From assembly GCA_947375085.1 (NCBI GenBank), contig CANCEQ010000200.1, positions 1 through 5,779 on the forward strand: DNA of 5,779 nt, written 5' to 3'. A model generated the notes under the pieces. The model was not told where the DNA came from, searched no databases, and was given only the letters and a program-made list of their open reading frames with translations. The position numbers and the translations under genes are program-made. Within the stretch, counting starts at the first letter, position 1, and each line of letters opens with the position of its first letter. The DNA comes from Flavobacteriales bacterium. Lineage in GTDB: Bacteria; Bacteroidota; Bacteroidia; Flavobacteriales; Crocinitomicaceae. Positions 1-5,642 of this stretch are shown piece by piece.

Positions 1-735
1 AAATGTCAAATCCCCTACTCGCTTCACAGCCGCCCCATCCACAAATTTATCGATATGATCCAATGTCGTATTCACTCCATTTTTAATTGAAGTCAACATT
101 GAAGGAGCACCTTCCGGTTCAATACCAATAATTTTCGTATTCGGACTAAGTGCTTTAAATACAGTACAAACACCTGCTGCTAAACCTCCTCCTCCAATTG
201 GAACAAAAAGATAATCAATTGGTTCTGTTGCTGTTTCTAAAATCTCTAATGCAACAGTACCTTGACCTGCAATAACTAATGGATCGTCAAAAGGATGAAT
301 AAAAGTCAAGTTATTTTCTTGACCATATTTCACAGCATCTTTAAAAGCATCGTCAAATGTATCTCCAGCTAAAACAATCTTCACTTTTGATTTACCAAAA
401 AGTTCAACCTGCTTTATTTTTTGTTTCGGAGTTGTTGAAGGCATATAAATTGTCCCTTGAATTCCAAGAACCATACAAGAATAAGCGACACCTTGAGCAT
501 GATTTCCAGCACTAGCACATACAATTCCGTTTGCCTTTTGTTCATCTGATAAATGATACATCTTATTATACGCTCCCCTTAATTTATAAGAACGAACCAA
601 CTGTAAATCTTCTCTTTTTAAAAGAATTTTAGCTTCGTATTTATCAGATAAATTTAAGCTTTTCATTAGTGGAGTTTTATAGGCTACTCCATCTAATTTA
701 ACTTTTGCTTCTTCGACGTTTTGTAGTGAAATCAT
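1..735 (-). CDS. ilvA: Threonine dehydratase (threonine ammonia-lyase), 5' part; 3' end outside window
   Basis: PLP-dependent cytoplasmic enzyme that deaminates threonine to 2-ketobutyrate, the committed step to isoleucine. Reading from the ATG at 735 gives 245 codons, open to the window edge and beginning MISLQNVEEAK. The fold-type II PLP landmarks are all present: SYKLRGA with the PLP lysine at K51, the substrate loop SAGNHAQG from S75, and the phosphate-binding tetraglycine G181-G184 followed by LAAG. The C-terminal regulatory (isoleucine-sensing, ACT-like) region would lie beyond base 1, so feedback control cannot be judged. The start is well placed: its ATG directly follows the TAA stop of the upstream gene (736-738), and the protein has the usual short N-terminus. 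There is no Shine-Dalgarno site; the upstream sequence is A-rich. As the last visible gene of the ilv operon, its expression probably depends on read-through from ilvC and the fic-like gene. A catabolic threonine dehydratase is less likely given the operon. Confidence 0.95.
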   Translation of the reverse strand, partial: MISLQNVEEAKVKLDGVAYKTPLMKSLNLSDKYEAKILLKREDLQLVRSYKLRGAYNKMYHLSDEQKANGIVCASAGNHAQGVAYSCMVLGIQGTIYMPSTTPKQKIKQVELFGKSKVKIVLAGDTFDDAFKDAVKYGQENNLTFIHPFDDPLVIAGQGTVALEILETATEPIDYLFVPIGGGGLAAGVCTVFKALSPNTKIIGIEPEGAPSMLTSIKNGVNTTLDHIDKFVDGAAVKRVGDLTF

Positions 736-738
736 TTA
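733..738 (-). promoter_or_regulatory. TAA-ATG stop/start abutment between fic-like gene and ilvA
   Basis: On the coding strand the fic-like stop codon TAA (738-736) is followed with no gap by the ilvA ATG (735-733). Upstream lies only A/T-rich sequence (GATAAAGAATAATTAAATG) with no Shine-Dalgarno motif. Such an arrangement usually means a ribosome ending on the first gene can restart on the second, so ilvA translation may be coupled to that of the fic-like gene. The coupling is inferred; the abutment is seen directly. Confidence 0.6.
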
Positions 739-1698
739 ATTATTCTTTATCAAATTACAAATTAATTTCGTAATCAATTCTTTATCATTTGGGTTACTTT
801 GAGCTACTAATAAAGCCAAAGCAGTCAATGCATTATCATTTATTTTTACTTCACCTGAATTTTTAAATAAATGTTTATTTTTCTCTAAAAACCAAACAAA
901 CATAAAAGCCCCAATTCGCTTGTTACCATCACTAAATGAATGATTTTTAATGATGAAATAAAGTAAATGCGATGCTTGTTCTTCAATCGTTGGATACAAA
1001 TACGCCCCATCGAAAGATTGAACTACATTTTGAAGAGTTCCTTTAAAACTATCATCTTTTTCATTCCCAAATAGTTCGGTAGCTTCTTTTTTATCAATTT
1101 GCTGTCTTTTTAATTCAGTAATTGCTAAAATTGCTTCCTCATATTCAATCTCATAAGTGATGTTTTCATTTAAACTATTTGTATCTAATCGATTTGAATC
1201 GAATTGATTTAATAGAATAAAACTTTTAGTATAATTGCTTAAAATATTTAAAAGTCCTTTAGATTCTGAAAGTAAAAGTCCATCTTCTTTTGTAGATTTC
1301 TCAATGATTTTTACAATCTGATTTAATTCTTCTAATCTCTTTTGATTCAAAGAATATCCCCTCACTAAATGATCTTTCAAACATTTAGTAGCCCATTGTC
1401 GAAATTTAGTTCCTTGAATTGAATTAACTCTATAACCTACAGAAATAATAGCATCTAGATTATAAAACTCTACCAAATAACTTTTCGAGTCTAAAGCAGT
1501 TGTTGCATTTTTTGCAACAACTTGACTTTTGACTAATTCTTCATTAATGAAAATATTTTTTAAATGTCTAGAAATGACAGACTTATCCCTTCCGAATAAA
1601 ACTGCAATCTGATTAAGAGATAACCATACGGATTCATTTTCAAATTTTACATCAATTTGAACCCCTTGATCAGCATTATAGATTACAATTTCACTCAT
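736..1698 (-). CDS. RhuM-family protein fused to a Fic/Doc domain, inside the ilv operon
   Basis: An intact 320-residue two-part protein. Residues about 1-115 match the virulence RhuM family, a domain of unknown role related to phage-type regulators. It has a likely helix-turn-helix (about 28-50, WLSLNQ..LFGRDKSVISRHLK), then FYNLDAIISVGYRV (78-91) and FRQWAT..L.DHLVRGY (99-115). A helical linker (about 116-200) leads to a C-terminal Fic/Doc domain with the motif HSFSDGNKRIG at H253-G263. H253 is the expected catalytic base and D257, N259 and R261 are kept; K260 stands where AMP-transferring Fic enzymes have glycine, as in phage P1 Doc, which phosphorylates EF-Tu. Activity could therefore be phosphotransfer or nucleotidyl transfer to an unknown target. 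I see no clear [S/T]xxxE[G/N] inhibitory motif and no adjacent antitoxin gene. The gene starts 7 nt after the ilvC stop and its TAA abuts the ilvA ATG, so it is almost certainly co-transcribed with them. Sampled lines have lower GC (about 23-32%) than ilvC or ilvB lines (about 40%), which hints at later acquisition. The family call is firm; the biological role is unknown. Confidence 0.92.
   Translation of the reverse strand: MSEIVIYNADQGVQIDVKFENESVWLSLNQIAVLFGRDKSVISRHLKNIFINEELVKSQVVAKNATTALDSKSYLVEFYNLDAIISVGYRVNSIQGTKFRQWATKCLKDHLVRGYSLNQKRLEELNQIVKIIEKSTKEDGLLLSESKGLLNILSNYTKSFILLNQFDSNRLDTNSLNENITYEIEYEEAILAITELKRQQIDKKEATELFGNEKDDSFKGTLQNVVQSFDGAYLYPTIEEQASHLLYFIIKNHSFSDGNKRIGAFMFVWFLEKNKHLFKNSGEVKINDNALTALALLVAQSNPNDKELITKLICNLIKNN
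1498..1522. repeat. Perfect 10-bp inverted repeat with 5-nt loop inside the fic-like gene
   Basis: AGTTGTTGCA at 1498-1507 is exactly complementary to TGCAACAACT at 1513-1522 across a TTTTT loop. In the gene it spans codons for the VVAKNATT stretch (about residues 59-67) between the HTH-like segment and the FYNLD block of the RhuM domain. As RNA it would form a hairpin in the fic transcript; as DNA it is a symmetrical site. No U-run follows on either strand, so it is not an intrinsic terminator. A similar VVAK.ATTA peptide is common in RhuM proteins, so part of the symmetry may come from coding constraint. Confidence 0.7.
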
Positions 1699-1705
1699 TA
1701 AGAAA

Positions 1706-3187
1706 TTATTTTACCGTATTGATAACTTTCATATCGGTCATTGCTGCACGTAATACATCTCCTACTTTTTCGATTGTATGAGAACGTAATACATTATTTA
1801 CAGCAATAATTTCTTTGTTATCAACACCATTGTCTTTTCCATCATTGAAATTTTTACCGATGATATCAGTATCGACTTTTTTCATAAAATCAGCTAATAA
1901 TGGTTTACAAGCGTGATCAAATAAATAACATCCGTATTCAGCAGTATCAGAAATTACTCTGTTCATTTCGAATAATTTTTTACGAGCAATTGTGTTAGCA
2001 ATCAATGGTGTTTCGTGTAAAGACTCATAATAAGCTGACTCTTCTTTAATTCCACTTTCAACCATTACTTCGAAAGCTAATTCTACACCCGCTCTTACCA
2101 AAGCAACCATCAATAATCCATTATCAAAAAATTCTTGCTCAGTTAATTTAGCTGTTGCTTCTGATTTTTCGAATGCTGTATTTCCTGTAGCTTCTCTCCA
2201 AGTCAACAAGTTTTTATCATTGTTAGCCCAATCCTCCATCATTGTTTTAGAGAAATGTCCGCTCATAATATCGTCTTGGTGTTTCTCAAAAAGAGGACGC
2301 ATAATCGCTTTTAACTCATTTGATAATTCAAATGCTTTAATTTTAGCCGGATTAGATAAACGATCCATCATTGCAGTAATACCACCTTGCTTTAAAGCTT
2401 CCGTAATTACTTCCCATCCATATTGAATCAATGTTGAAGCATATCCTGTATCAATTCCTTTTTCAATCATTTTATCGAAACAAAGAATAGAGCCTGTTTG
2501 AAGAACACCACATAAAATAGTTTGTTCTCCCATTAAATCAGATTTTACTTCTGCTACAAATGATGATTTTAAAACTCCTGCTTTATGTCCACCTGTTCCA
2601 ACTGCATATGCTTTTGCTTGAGCCCATCCTTTTCCTTCTGGATCATTTTCTGGGTGAACAGCGATTAATGTTGGTACACCAAAACCTCTTTTGTATTCTT
2701 CACGAACTTCAGTACCTGGACATTTTGGAGCAACCATAATAACCGTAATATCTTTACGGATTTCCATTCCTTCCTCAACGATATTAAAACCATGAGAATA
2801 AGATAATGTTGAGCCCTTTTTCATCATCGGCATAATCGCAGAAACAACTGCAGTATGCTGTTTATCAGGAGTTAAATTAATAACTAAATCAGCAGTTGGG
2901 ATTAATTCTTCATAAGAACCAACAGTAAACCCATTATCCGTAGCATTTTTCCATGAAGCACGTTTAGTTTCAATTGCTTCTTTTCTTAATGTGTAAGATA
3001 CATCTAAACCAGAATCTCTTAAATTTAATCCTTGATTCAAACCTTGCGCTCCACAACCAACGATTACTAATTTCTTTCCTTTTAATGCTTCTATACCATC
3101 AGCAAAGTTGCTGCTGTCCATAAATTCACAAACTCCTAATTGGTTTAATTGTTCTCTTAATGATAATGTGTTGAAATAATTTGCCAT
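1706..3187 (-). CDS. ilvC: Ketol-acid reductoisomerase (NADP+), class II long form
   Basis: Cytoplasmic Mg- and NADPH-dependent enzyme that isomerises and reduces acetolactate and acetohydroxybutyrate to the dihydroxy acids used by IlvD. At 493 residues it is the long, plant/enterobacterial-type KARI with a duplicated knotted C-terminal half, not the roughly 330-residue short form. The N-terminal Rossmann domain (about 15-208) carries GCGAQG at G44-G49 and R68, R76 and S78, the residues that bind the NADPH 2'-phosphate in E. coli IlvC. Catalytic and metal residues are all visible: H132, K155, D217 and E221, then E388, E392 and S413 (one behind E. coli numbering because of a single-residue gap). 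The start [14 protein letters not shown] matches the family N-terminus, so the ATG at 3187 is secure. An A-rich leader precedes it, and the fic-like gene begins 7 nt after its stop. No frameshift or lost residue is seen. Confidence 0.98.
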   Translation of the reverse strand: MANYFNTLSLREQLNQLGVCEFMDSSNFADGIEALKGKKLVIVGCGAQGLNQGLNLRDSGLDVSYTLRKEAIETKRASWKNATDNGFTVGSYEELIPTADLVINLTPDKQHTAVVSAIMPMMKKGSTLSYSHGFNIVEEGMEIRKDITVIMVAPKCPGTEVREEYKRGFGVPTLIAVHPENDPEGKGWAQAKAYAVGTGGHKAGVLKSSFVAEVKSDLMGEQTILCGVLQTGSILCFDKMIEKGIDTGYASTLIQYGWEVITEALKQGGITAMMDRLSNPAKIKAFELSNELKAIMRPLFEKHQDDIMSGHFSKTMMEDWANNDKNLLTWREATGNTAFEKSEATAKLTEQEFFDNGLLMVALVRAGVELAFEVMVESGIKEESAYYESLHETPLIANTIARKKLFEMNRVISDTAEYGCYLFDHACKPLLADFMKKVDTDIIGKNFNDGKDNGVDNKEIIAVNNVLRSHTIEKVGDVLRAAMTDMKVINTVK

Positions 3188-3217
3188 TTTTTTGTTTTTT
3201 TTAATTTTTTTATATTG
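3188..3217 (-). promoter_or_regulatory. A-rich leader (translation start region) of ilvC
   Basis: On the coding strand the 30 bases before the ilvC ATG are almost all A with a few T and C, reading CAATATAAAAAAATT and then A-runs into ATG. No GGAGG-like site is present. Bacteroidota typically start translation from such unstructured A-rich leaders rather than from Shine-Dalgarno pairing, so this is the probable ribosome entry site of ilvC. No TAnnTTTG-type -7 element is seen here. Confidence 0.5.
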
Positions 3218-3219
3218 AA

Positions 3220-3249
3220 CGGGGAGACGCCATAAATGGCGTTTCTACG
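3220..3249. repeat. REP-like palindrome in the ilvN-ilvC spacer
   Basis: An inverted repeat centred on a TAAA loop (3233-3236). The inner arms GACGCCA and TGGCGTT give six perfect pairs (3227-3232 with 3237-3242). On the plus strand the stem runs to ten pairs including two G-T wobbles (3223-3232 with 3237-3246), then resumes at 3220-3221 with 3248-3249. On the transcribed minus strand the wobbles become mismatches, so the mRNA hairpin is weaker outside the six-pair core. The GC-rich element stands out in an AT-rich spacer. Its arms, CGTAGAaACGCCA and TGGCGTCTCccCG, look like a decayed symmetrical GTAGAGACG...CGTCTCTAC palindrome. It begins 7 nt after the ilvN stop. No U-run follows in the transcript, so it is not a classic terminator. 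A dispersed repeat or an mRNA-processing or stabilising hairpin are the likely readings. Confidence 0.7.
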
Positions 3250-3256
3250 GATTTTA

Positions 3257-3778
3257 TTATGATTTTAAATCTCTGATGTGTTCTTCTAATGTTTTCATTG
3301 GTTTCGAAATCGCTACTCTTCCTGAACCAACGAACTCTAATAAACCGTATGGTTTTAACTCATCAAATAATTTTTTGATTTCGTCTTGTTGTCCTGTTTG
3401 TTCAATAATTGTAAACTCTTCTTCAATTGCTAAAATTCGAGCATAATGAGATCTTAAGATTCTTTCTGCTCCACCTTTAATTGCTAATTGTTGTGTAGGA
3501 ATTTTATAAAGTGCAATTTCCTGATAAACAACCTCATCATCCGAATGATAAAACGCTTTTAAAACATCTACTTGTTTTTCAATTTGTCCTACTACTTTTT
3601 TAACTTGTTCTAACGTTTCGTTTACAACAATTGTATATCTGTGAATTCCTTCTAATTCTGAAGGAGATGCTGTTATACTCTCAATATTGATGTGTCTTCT
3701 TGTGAAAATTAAAGAGATACGAGATAACATCCCGATACTATTTTCTGTGAAAACTGATATATTAAATGTTTTAATCAT
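3257..3778 (-). CDS. ilvN: Acetolactate synthase small (regulatory) subunit
   Basis: Regulatory partner of IlvB: it raises catalytic activity of the large subunit and normally confers valine feedback inhibition. The 173-residue length is typical of the long (IlvH-like) small subunit. Residues about 4-75 form the ACT domain, with the effector loop FTENSIGMLSRISLIFTRR and NIES. N13, G16 and N31 line up with E. coli IlvH N11, G14 and N29, which are needed for valine binding, so feedback sensitivity is probably retained. Residues about 85-158 are the C-terminal small-subunit domain, with the YQEIALYKI and LLEFVGSGRVAISKP stretches. The ATG at 3778 opens directly into the ACT beta strand (MIKTFNISVF) and follows an A-rich leader. 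It lies 80 nt after ilvB and 69 nt before ilvC. The symbol could equally be ilvH. Confidence 0.96.
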   Translation of the reverse strand: MIKTFNISVFTENSIGMLSRISLIFTRRHINIESITASPSELEGIHRYTIVVNETLEQVKKVVGQIEKQVDVLKAFYHSDDEVVYQEIALYKIPTQQLAIKGGAERILRSHYARILAIEEEFTIIEQTGQQDEIKKLFDELKPYGLLEFVGSGRVAISKPMKTLEEHIRDLKS

Positions 3779-3800
3779 CTTTTTTATTTTTTATTTAAAT
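3779..3800 (-). promoter_or_regulatory. A-rich leader of ilvN
   Basis: The coding strand immediately before the ilvN ATG reads ATTTAAATAAAAAATAAA and then AAAG, with no Shine-Dalgarno motif. It is a likely SD-independent ribosome entry region of the Bacteroidota type and is distinct in composition from the repeat block just upstream. Confidence 0.45.
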
Positions 3801-3840
3801 AGACTTAAAGATTCAAGACCACAAGATATAAGACTTAAAT
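3801..3840. repeat. Short periodic AGACTTAA-type repeats in the ilvB-ilvN spacer
   Basis: On the plus strand this stretch divides into consecutive units AGACTTAA, AGATTCA, AGACCACA, AGATATA, AGACTTAA, of alternating 8 and 7 nt and each starting AGA. AGACTTAAA occurs exactly at 3801-3809 and 3831-3839. Related words (AGATTTAAAGACT, AGACTCAAGAT) fill the spacer before ilvB, so both spacers belong to one repeat family. No long palindrome or promoter is seen; the function is unknown. Confidence 0.5.
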
Positions 3841-3858
3841 CCAAACTCTAAATCTACT

Positions 3859-5550
3859 TTATGATAATCTTATTTCTGATACTGCTGCTCCTGTTTCAAT
3901 CATTGGGAAAACATTTTCTTCTTGTTCCACAACAATTTCTAATAAATAAGAACCTTTGTGTGCCAATAATTTATCTAACGCGTCACTTAATTCAGTTCTT
4001 TCTGTAATTTTTGTCGCTTCGATGCTGTATCCTTTTGCAATAGCTACAAAATCAGGGTTTTCTATTTCAGTTCCAGAGTAACGTTTATCGAAAAACAATT
4101 GTTGCCATTGACGAACCATTCCTAAGAAATTGTTATTCAAAATAATGATTTTAACACCTACTTTCGATTGTAAAATAGTCCCCAACTCTTGAATTGTCAT
4201 TTGAAAACCACCATCACCGATAATTGCAATTACCTCTTGTTCAGGACTTCCTAATTTCGCTCCAATTGCAGCTGGTAAAGCAAATCCCATTGTTCCTAAA
4301 CCTCCAGAAGTAATGTTTCCATTTTTCTGATTGTATTTGTAATAACGTGATGTAATCATCTGATGTTGACCAACATCCGTTACAACAATTGCATTTCCAT
4401 TTGTTTTTTCAGAAAGTGTATTGATTACCTCTGCCATTTTCAATTGGTCATTTGAAGGATGAATTGCTTCATTAATTACACTATCAAACTCAATTTTATC
4501 GGCATCTTTAAATTCTTGTAACCAAGCATCATGACTTTTAGCATCTACCCATTTCGTTAATTCAACCAATGCTTCTTTTGCATCTGAATGAATTGCTATT
4601 TCTGCTGGAATATTTTTATTTAATTCAGAAGCATCGATATCGATATGGATTACTTTCGCTTGTTTCGCATAACGAGATACATCGCCAGTTACACGATCAT
4701 CGAAACGCATACCAACCGCTAATAAAACATCACATTCGTTAGTTTTAATATTCGGTGCATAATTACCGTGCATTCCTAAATAACCTGCGTACAAATTATG
4801 ATCTTGAGGAAAAGCACCTAATCCTAACAAAGTAGACGCAACTGGAATTCCTGATTTTTCAATAAATGCTAACAATTCTTTTTCAGCATTTGACAACAAG
4901 ATTCCTTGACCAATAACAACATATGGTTTTTTAGCTGAATTCAATAAAGCTGCTGCCTCTTTTAAAGCGTCCACTTTTAAAGTTGGTTTCGGATTGTAAC
5001 TTCTAAACTCTTCGCAAGGTTTGTACTCATATGAAGTCATTCCAAATTGAGCATCTTTTGTGATGTCAATTAAAACTGGACCTGGCCTTCCTGTTCTTGC
5101 AATATAAAATGCTCTTGCAATTGCAGGTTGAATATCTTCCGCTTTTGTAATCTGAACACTCCATTTTGTTACTGGCATTGTAATACCAATTACATCTGTC
5201 TCTTGGAAAGCATCTGTTCCTAACAAATGAGATGCTACCTGACCTGTAATACAAACTAATGGAGTAGAATCAATCATTGCATCCGCTAAACCTGTTACTA
5301 GATTCGTTGCACCTGGACCTGATGTTGCAAAACAAACTCCTACAGTTCTTCCTGCTCTAGCTAAACCTTGCGCTGCGTGAATACCTCCTTGTTCGTGTCT
5401 TACTAATACGTGCTTTACAGTATCTTTATAATCATATAATGCATCATAAATTGGCATAATAGCTCCTCCAGGATACCCGAAAATGGTATGTGTACCTTCA
5501 GCAATTAAACTTTTGATAACTGATTCTGCTCCTCTTATTTCTTTACTCAT
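3859..5550 (-). CDS. ilvB: Acetolactate synthase large (catalytic) subunit
   Basis: ThDP-, Mg- and FAD-dependent acetohydroxyacid synthase: it condenses two pyruvates to acetolactate, or pyruvate with 2-ketobutyrate to acetohydroxybutyrate. At 563 residues it is full length. The N-terminal PYR domain (about 5-168) has GYPGG (25-29), the catalytic glutamate E53 in RHEQ, and the SGPGATN and GTDAFQE motifs. The central FAD-contacting domain (about 190-325) has MRFDDRVTG (281-289). The C-terminal PP domain (about 380-545) carries the ThDP/Mg motif GDGGF (445-449) through N472-N474. W482 in MVRQWQQ matches the tryptophan that favours 2-ketobutyrate in E. coli AHAS II, so the enzyme should serve isoleucine as well as valine synthesis. 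The start MSKEIRGAESVI fits the family, and a short A-run precedes it without a Shine-Dalgarno site. It is followed by its regulatory subunit. Glyoxylate carboligase and catabolic AlsS are less likely because IlvN, IlvC and IlvD adjoin it. Confidence 0.98.
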   Translation of the reverse strand: MSKEIRGAESVIKSLIAEGTHTIFGYPGGAIMPIYDALYDYKDTVKHVLVRHEQGGIHAAQGLARAGRTVGVCFATSGPGATNLVTGLADAMIDSTPLVCITGQVASHLLGTDAFQETDVIGITMPVTKWSVQITKAEDIQPAIARAFYIARTGRPGPVLIDITKDAQFGMTSYEYKPCEEFRSYNPKPTLKVDALKEAAALLNSAKKPYVVIGQGILLSNAEKELLAFIEKSGIPVASTLLGLGAFPQDHNLYAGYLGMHGNYAPNIKTNECDVLLAVGMRFDDRVTGDVSRYAKQAKVIHIDIDASELNKNIPAEIAIHSDAKEALVELTKWVDAKSHDAWLQEFKDADKIEFDSVINEAIHPSNDQLKMAEVINTLSEKTNGNAIVVTDVGQHQMITSRYYKYNQKNGNITSGGLGTMGFALPAAIGAKLGSPEQEVIAIIGDGGFQMTIQELGTILQSKVGVKIIILNNNFLGMVRQWQQLFFDKRYSGTEIENPDFVAIAKGYSIEATKITERTELSDALDKLLAHKGSYLLEIVVEQEENVFPMIETGAAVSEIRLS

Positions 5551-5557
5551 TTTTTAA

Positions 5558-5594
5558 AAGATTTAAAGACTTACAGACTCAAGATTTAAAGACT
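5558..5594. repeat. 14-bp direct repeat within AGAYTYAA-type units, ilvD-ilvB spacer
   Basis: AAGATTTAAAGACT occurs exactly at 5558-5571 and 5581-5594, a 23-nt period, joined by TACAGACTC. The block can be read as 7-8 nt units starting AGA (AGATTTAA, AGACTTAC, AGACTCA, AGATTTAA, AGACT), the same style as the ilvB-ilvN spacer. Related units in the opposite orientation (ATCTTGA at 5614-5620, ATCTTGACTCT at 5629-5639) follow towards ilvD. The block ends just before the A-run preceding the ilvB ATG and so forms part of the ilvB leader. Confidence 0.65.
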
Positions 5595-5620
5595 AAATAA
5601 TTGTTGTCTTACTATCTTGA
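5579..5620 (-). other. Potential mRNA hairpin between ilvD and ilvB
   Basis: TCAAGAT (5579-5585) pairs perfectly with ATCTTGA (5614-5620). After a symmetrical 3x3 internal loop, AAGAC (5589-5593) pairs with GTCTT (5606-5610) around a 12-nt A/U-rich loop. Since the spacer carries the same short repeat in both orientations, the pairing may be a by-product of the repeats. A competing pairing joins 5575-5585 with 5629-5639 (10 of 11). No U-run follows in the transcript, so termination is unlikely. A role in differential ilvD/ilvB expression or processing is possible but unproven. Confidence 0.35.
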
Positions 5621-5642
5621 ATCATTCCATCTTGACTCTAAA

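Noticed and set aside
739..775. Possible ilvA promoter (TAATTTGTAATTTG, coding strand) near the fic-like gene's 3' end
   Set aside because: Only a near match to the Bacteroidota TAnnTTTG element with a doubtful upstream TTG, and it overlaps a tandem AT-rich heptamer; not enough to call a promoter.
1190..1201. Palindrome CGATTTGAATCG in the fic-like gene
   Set aside because: Stem of six pairs at most with a 2-nt loop, in AT-rich coding DNA; easily chance.
2220..2426. A 68-codon open frame on the plus strand
   Set aside because: It lies wholly antisense inside ilvC, whose protein is conserved across this stretch. Its peptide resembles no known family.
3188..3256. Intrinsic terminator between ilvN and ilvC
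   Set aside because: A hairpin is present, but in the transcript it is followed by CCCCG and an A-rich leader rather than a U-run, and pathway logic favours read-through.
4633..4644. Perfect palindrome ATCGATATCGAT in ilvB
   Set aside because: It arises from repeated ATC-GAT codons for the IDID residues (about 303-306); there is no loop or context suggesting a site.
5066..5254. A 62-codon open frame on the minus strand, Cys/Arg/Ser-rich
   Set aside because: It is an alternate frame inside the conserved PYR domain of ilvB and its composition is that of an out-of-frame shadow.
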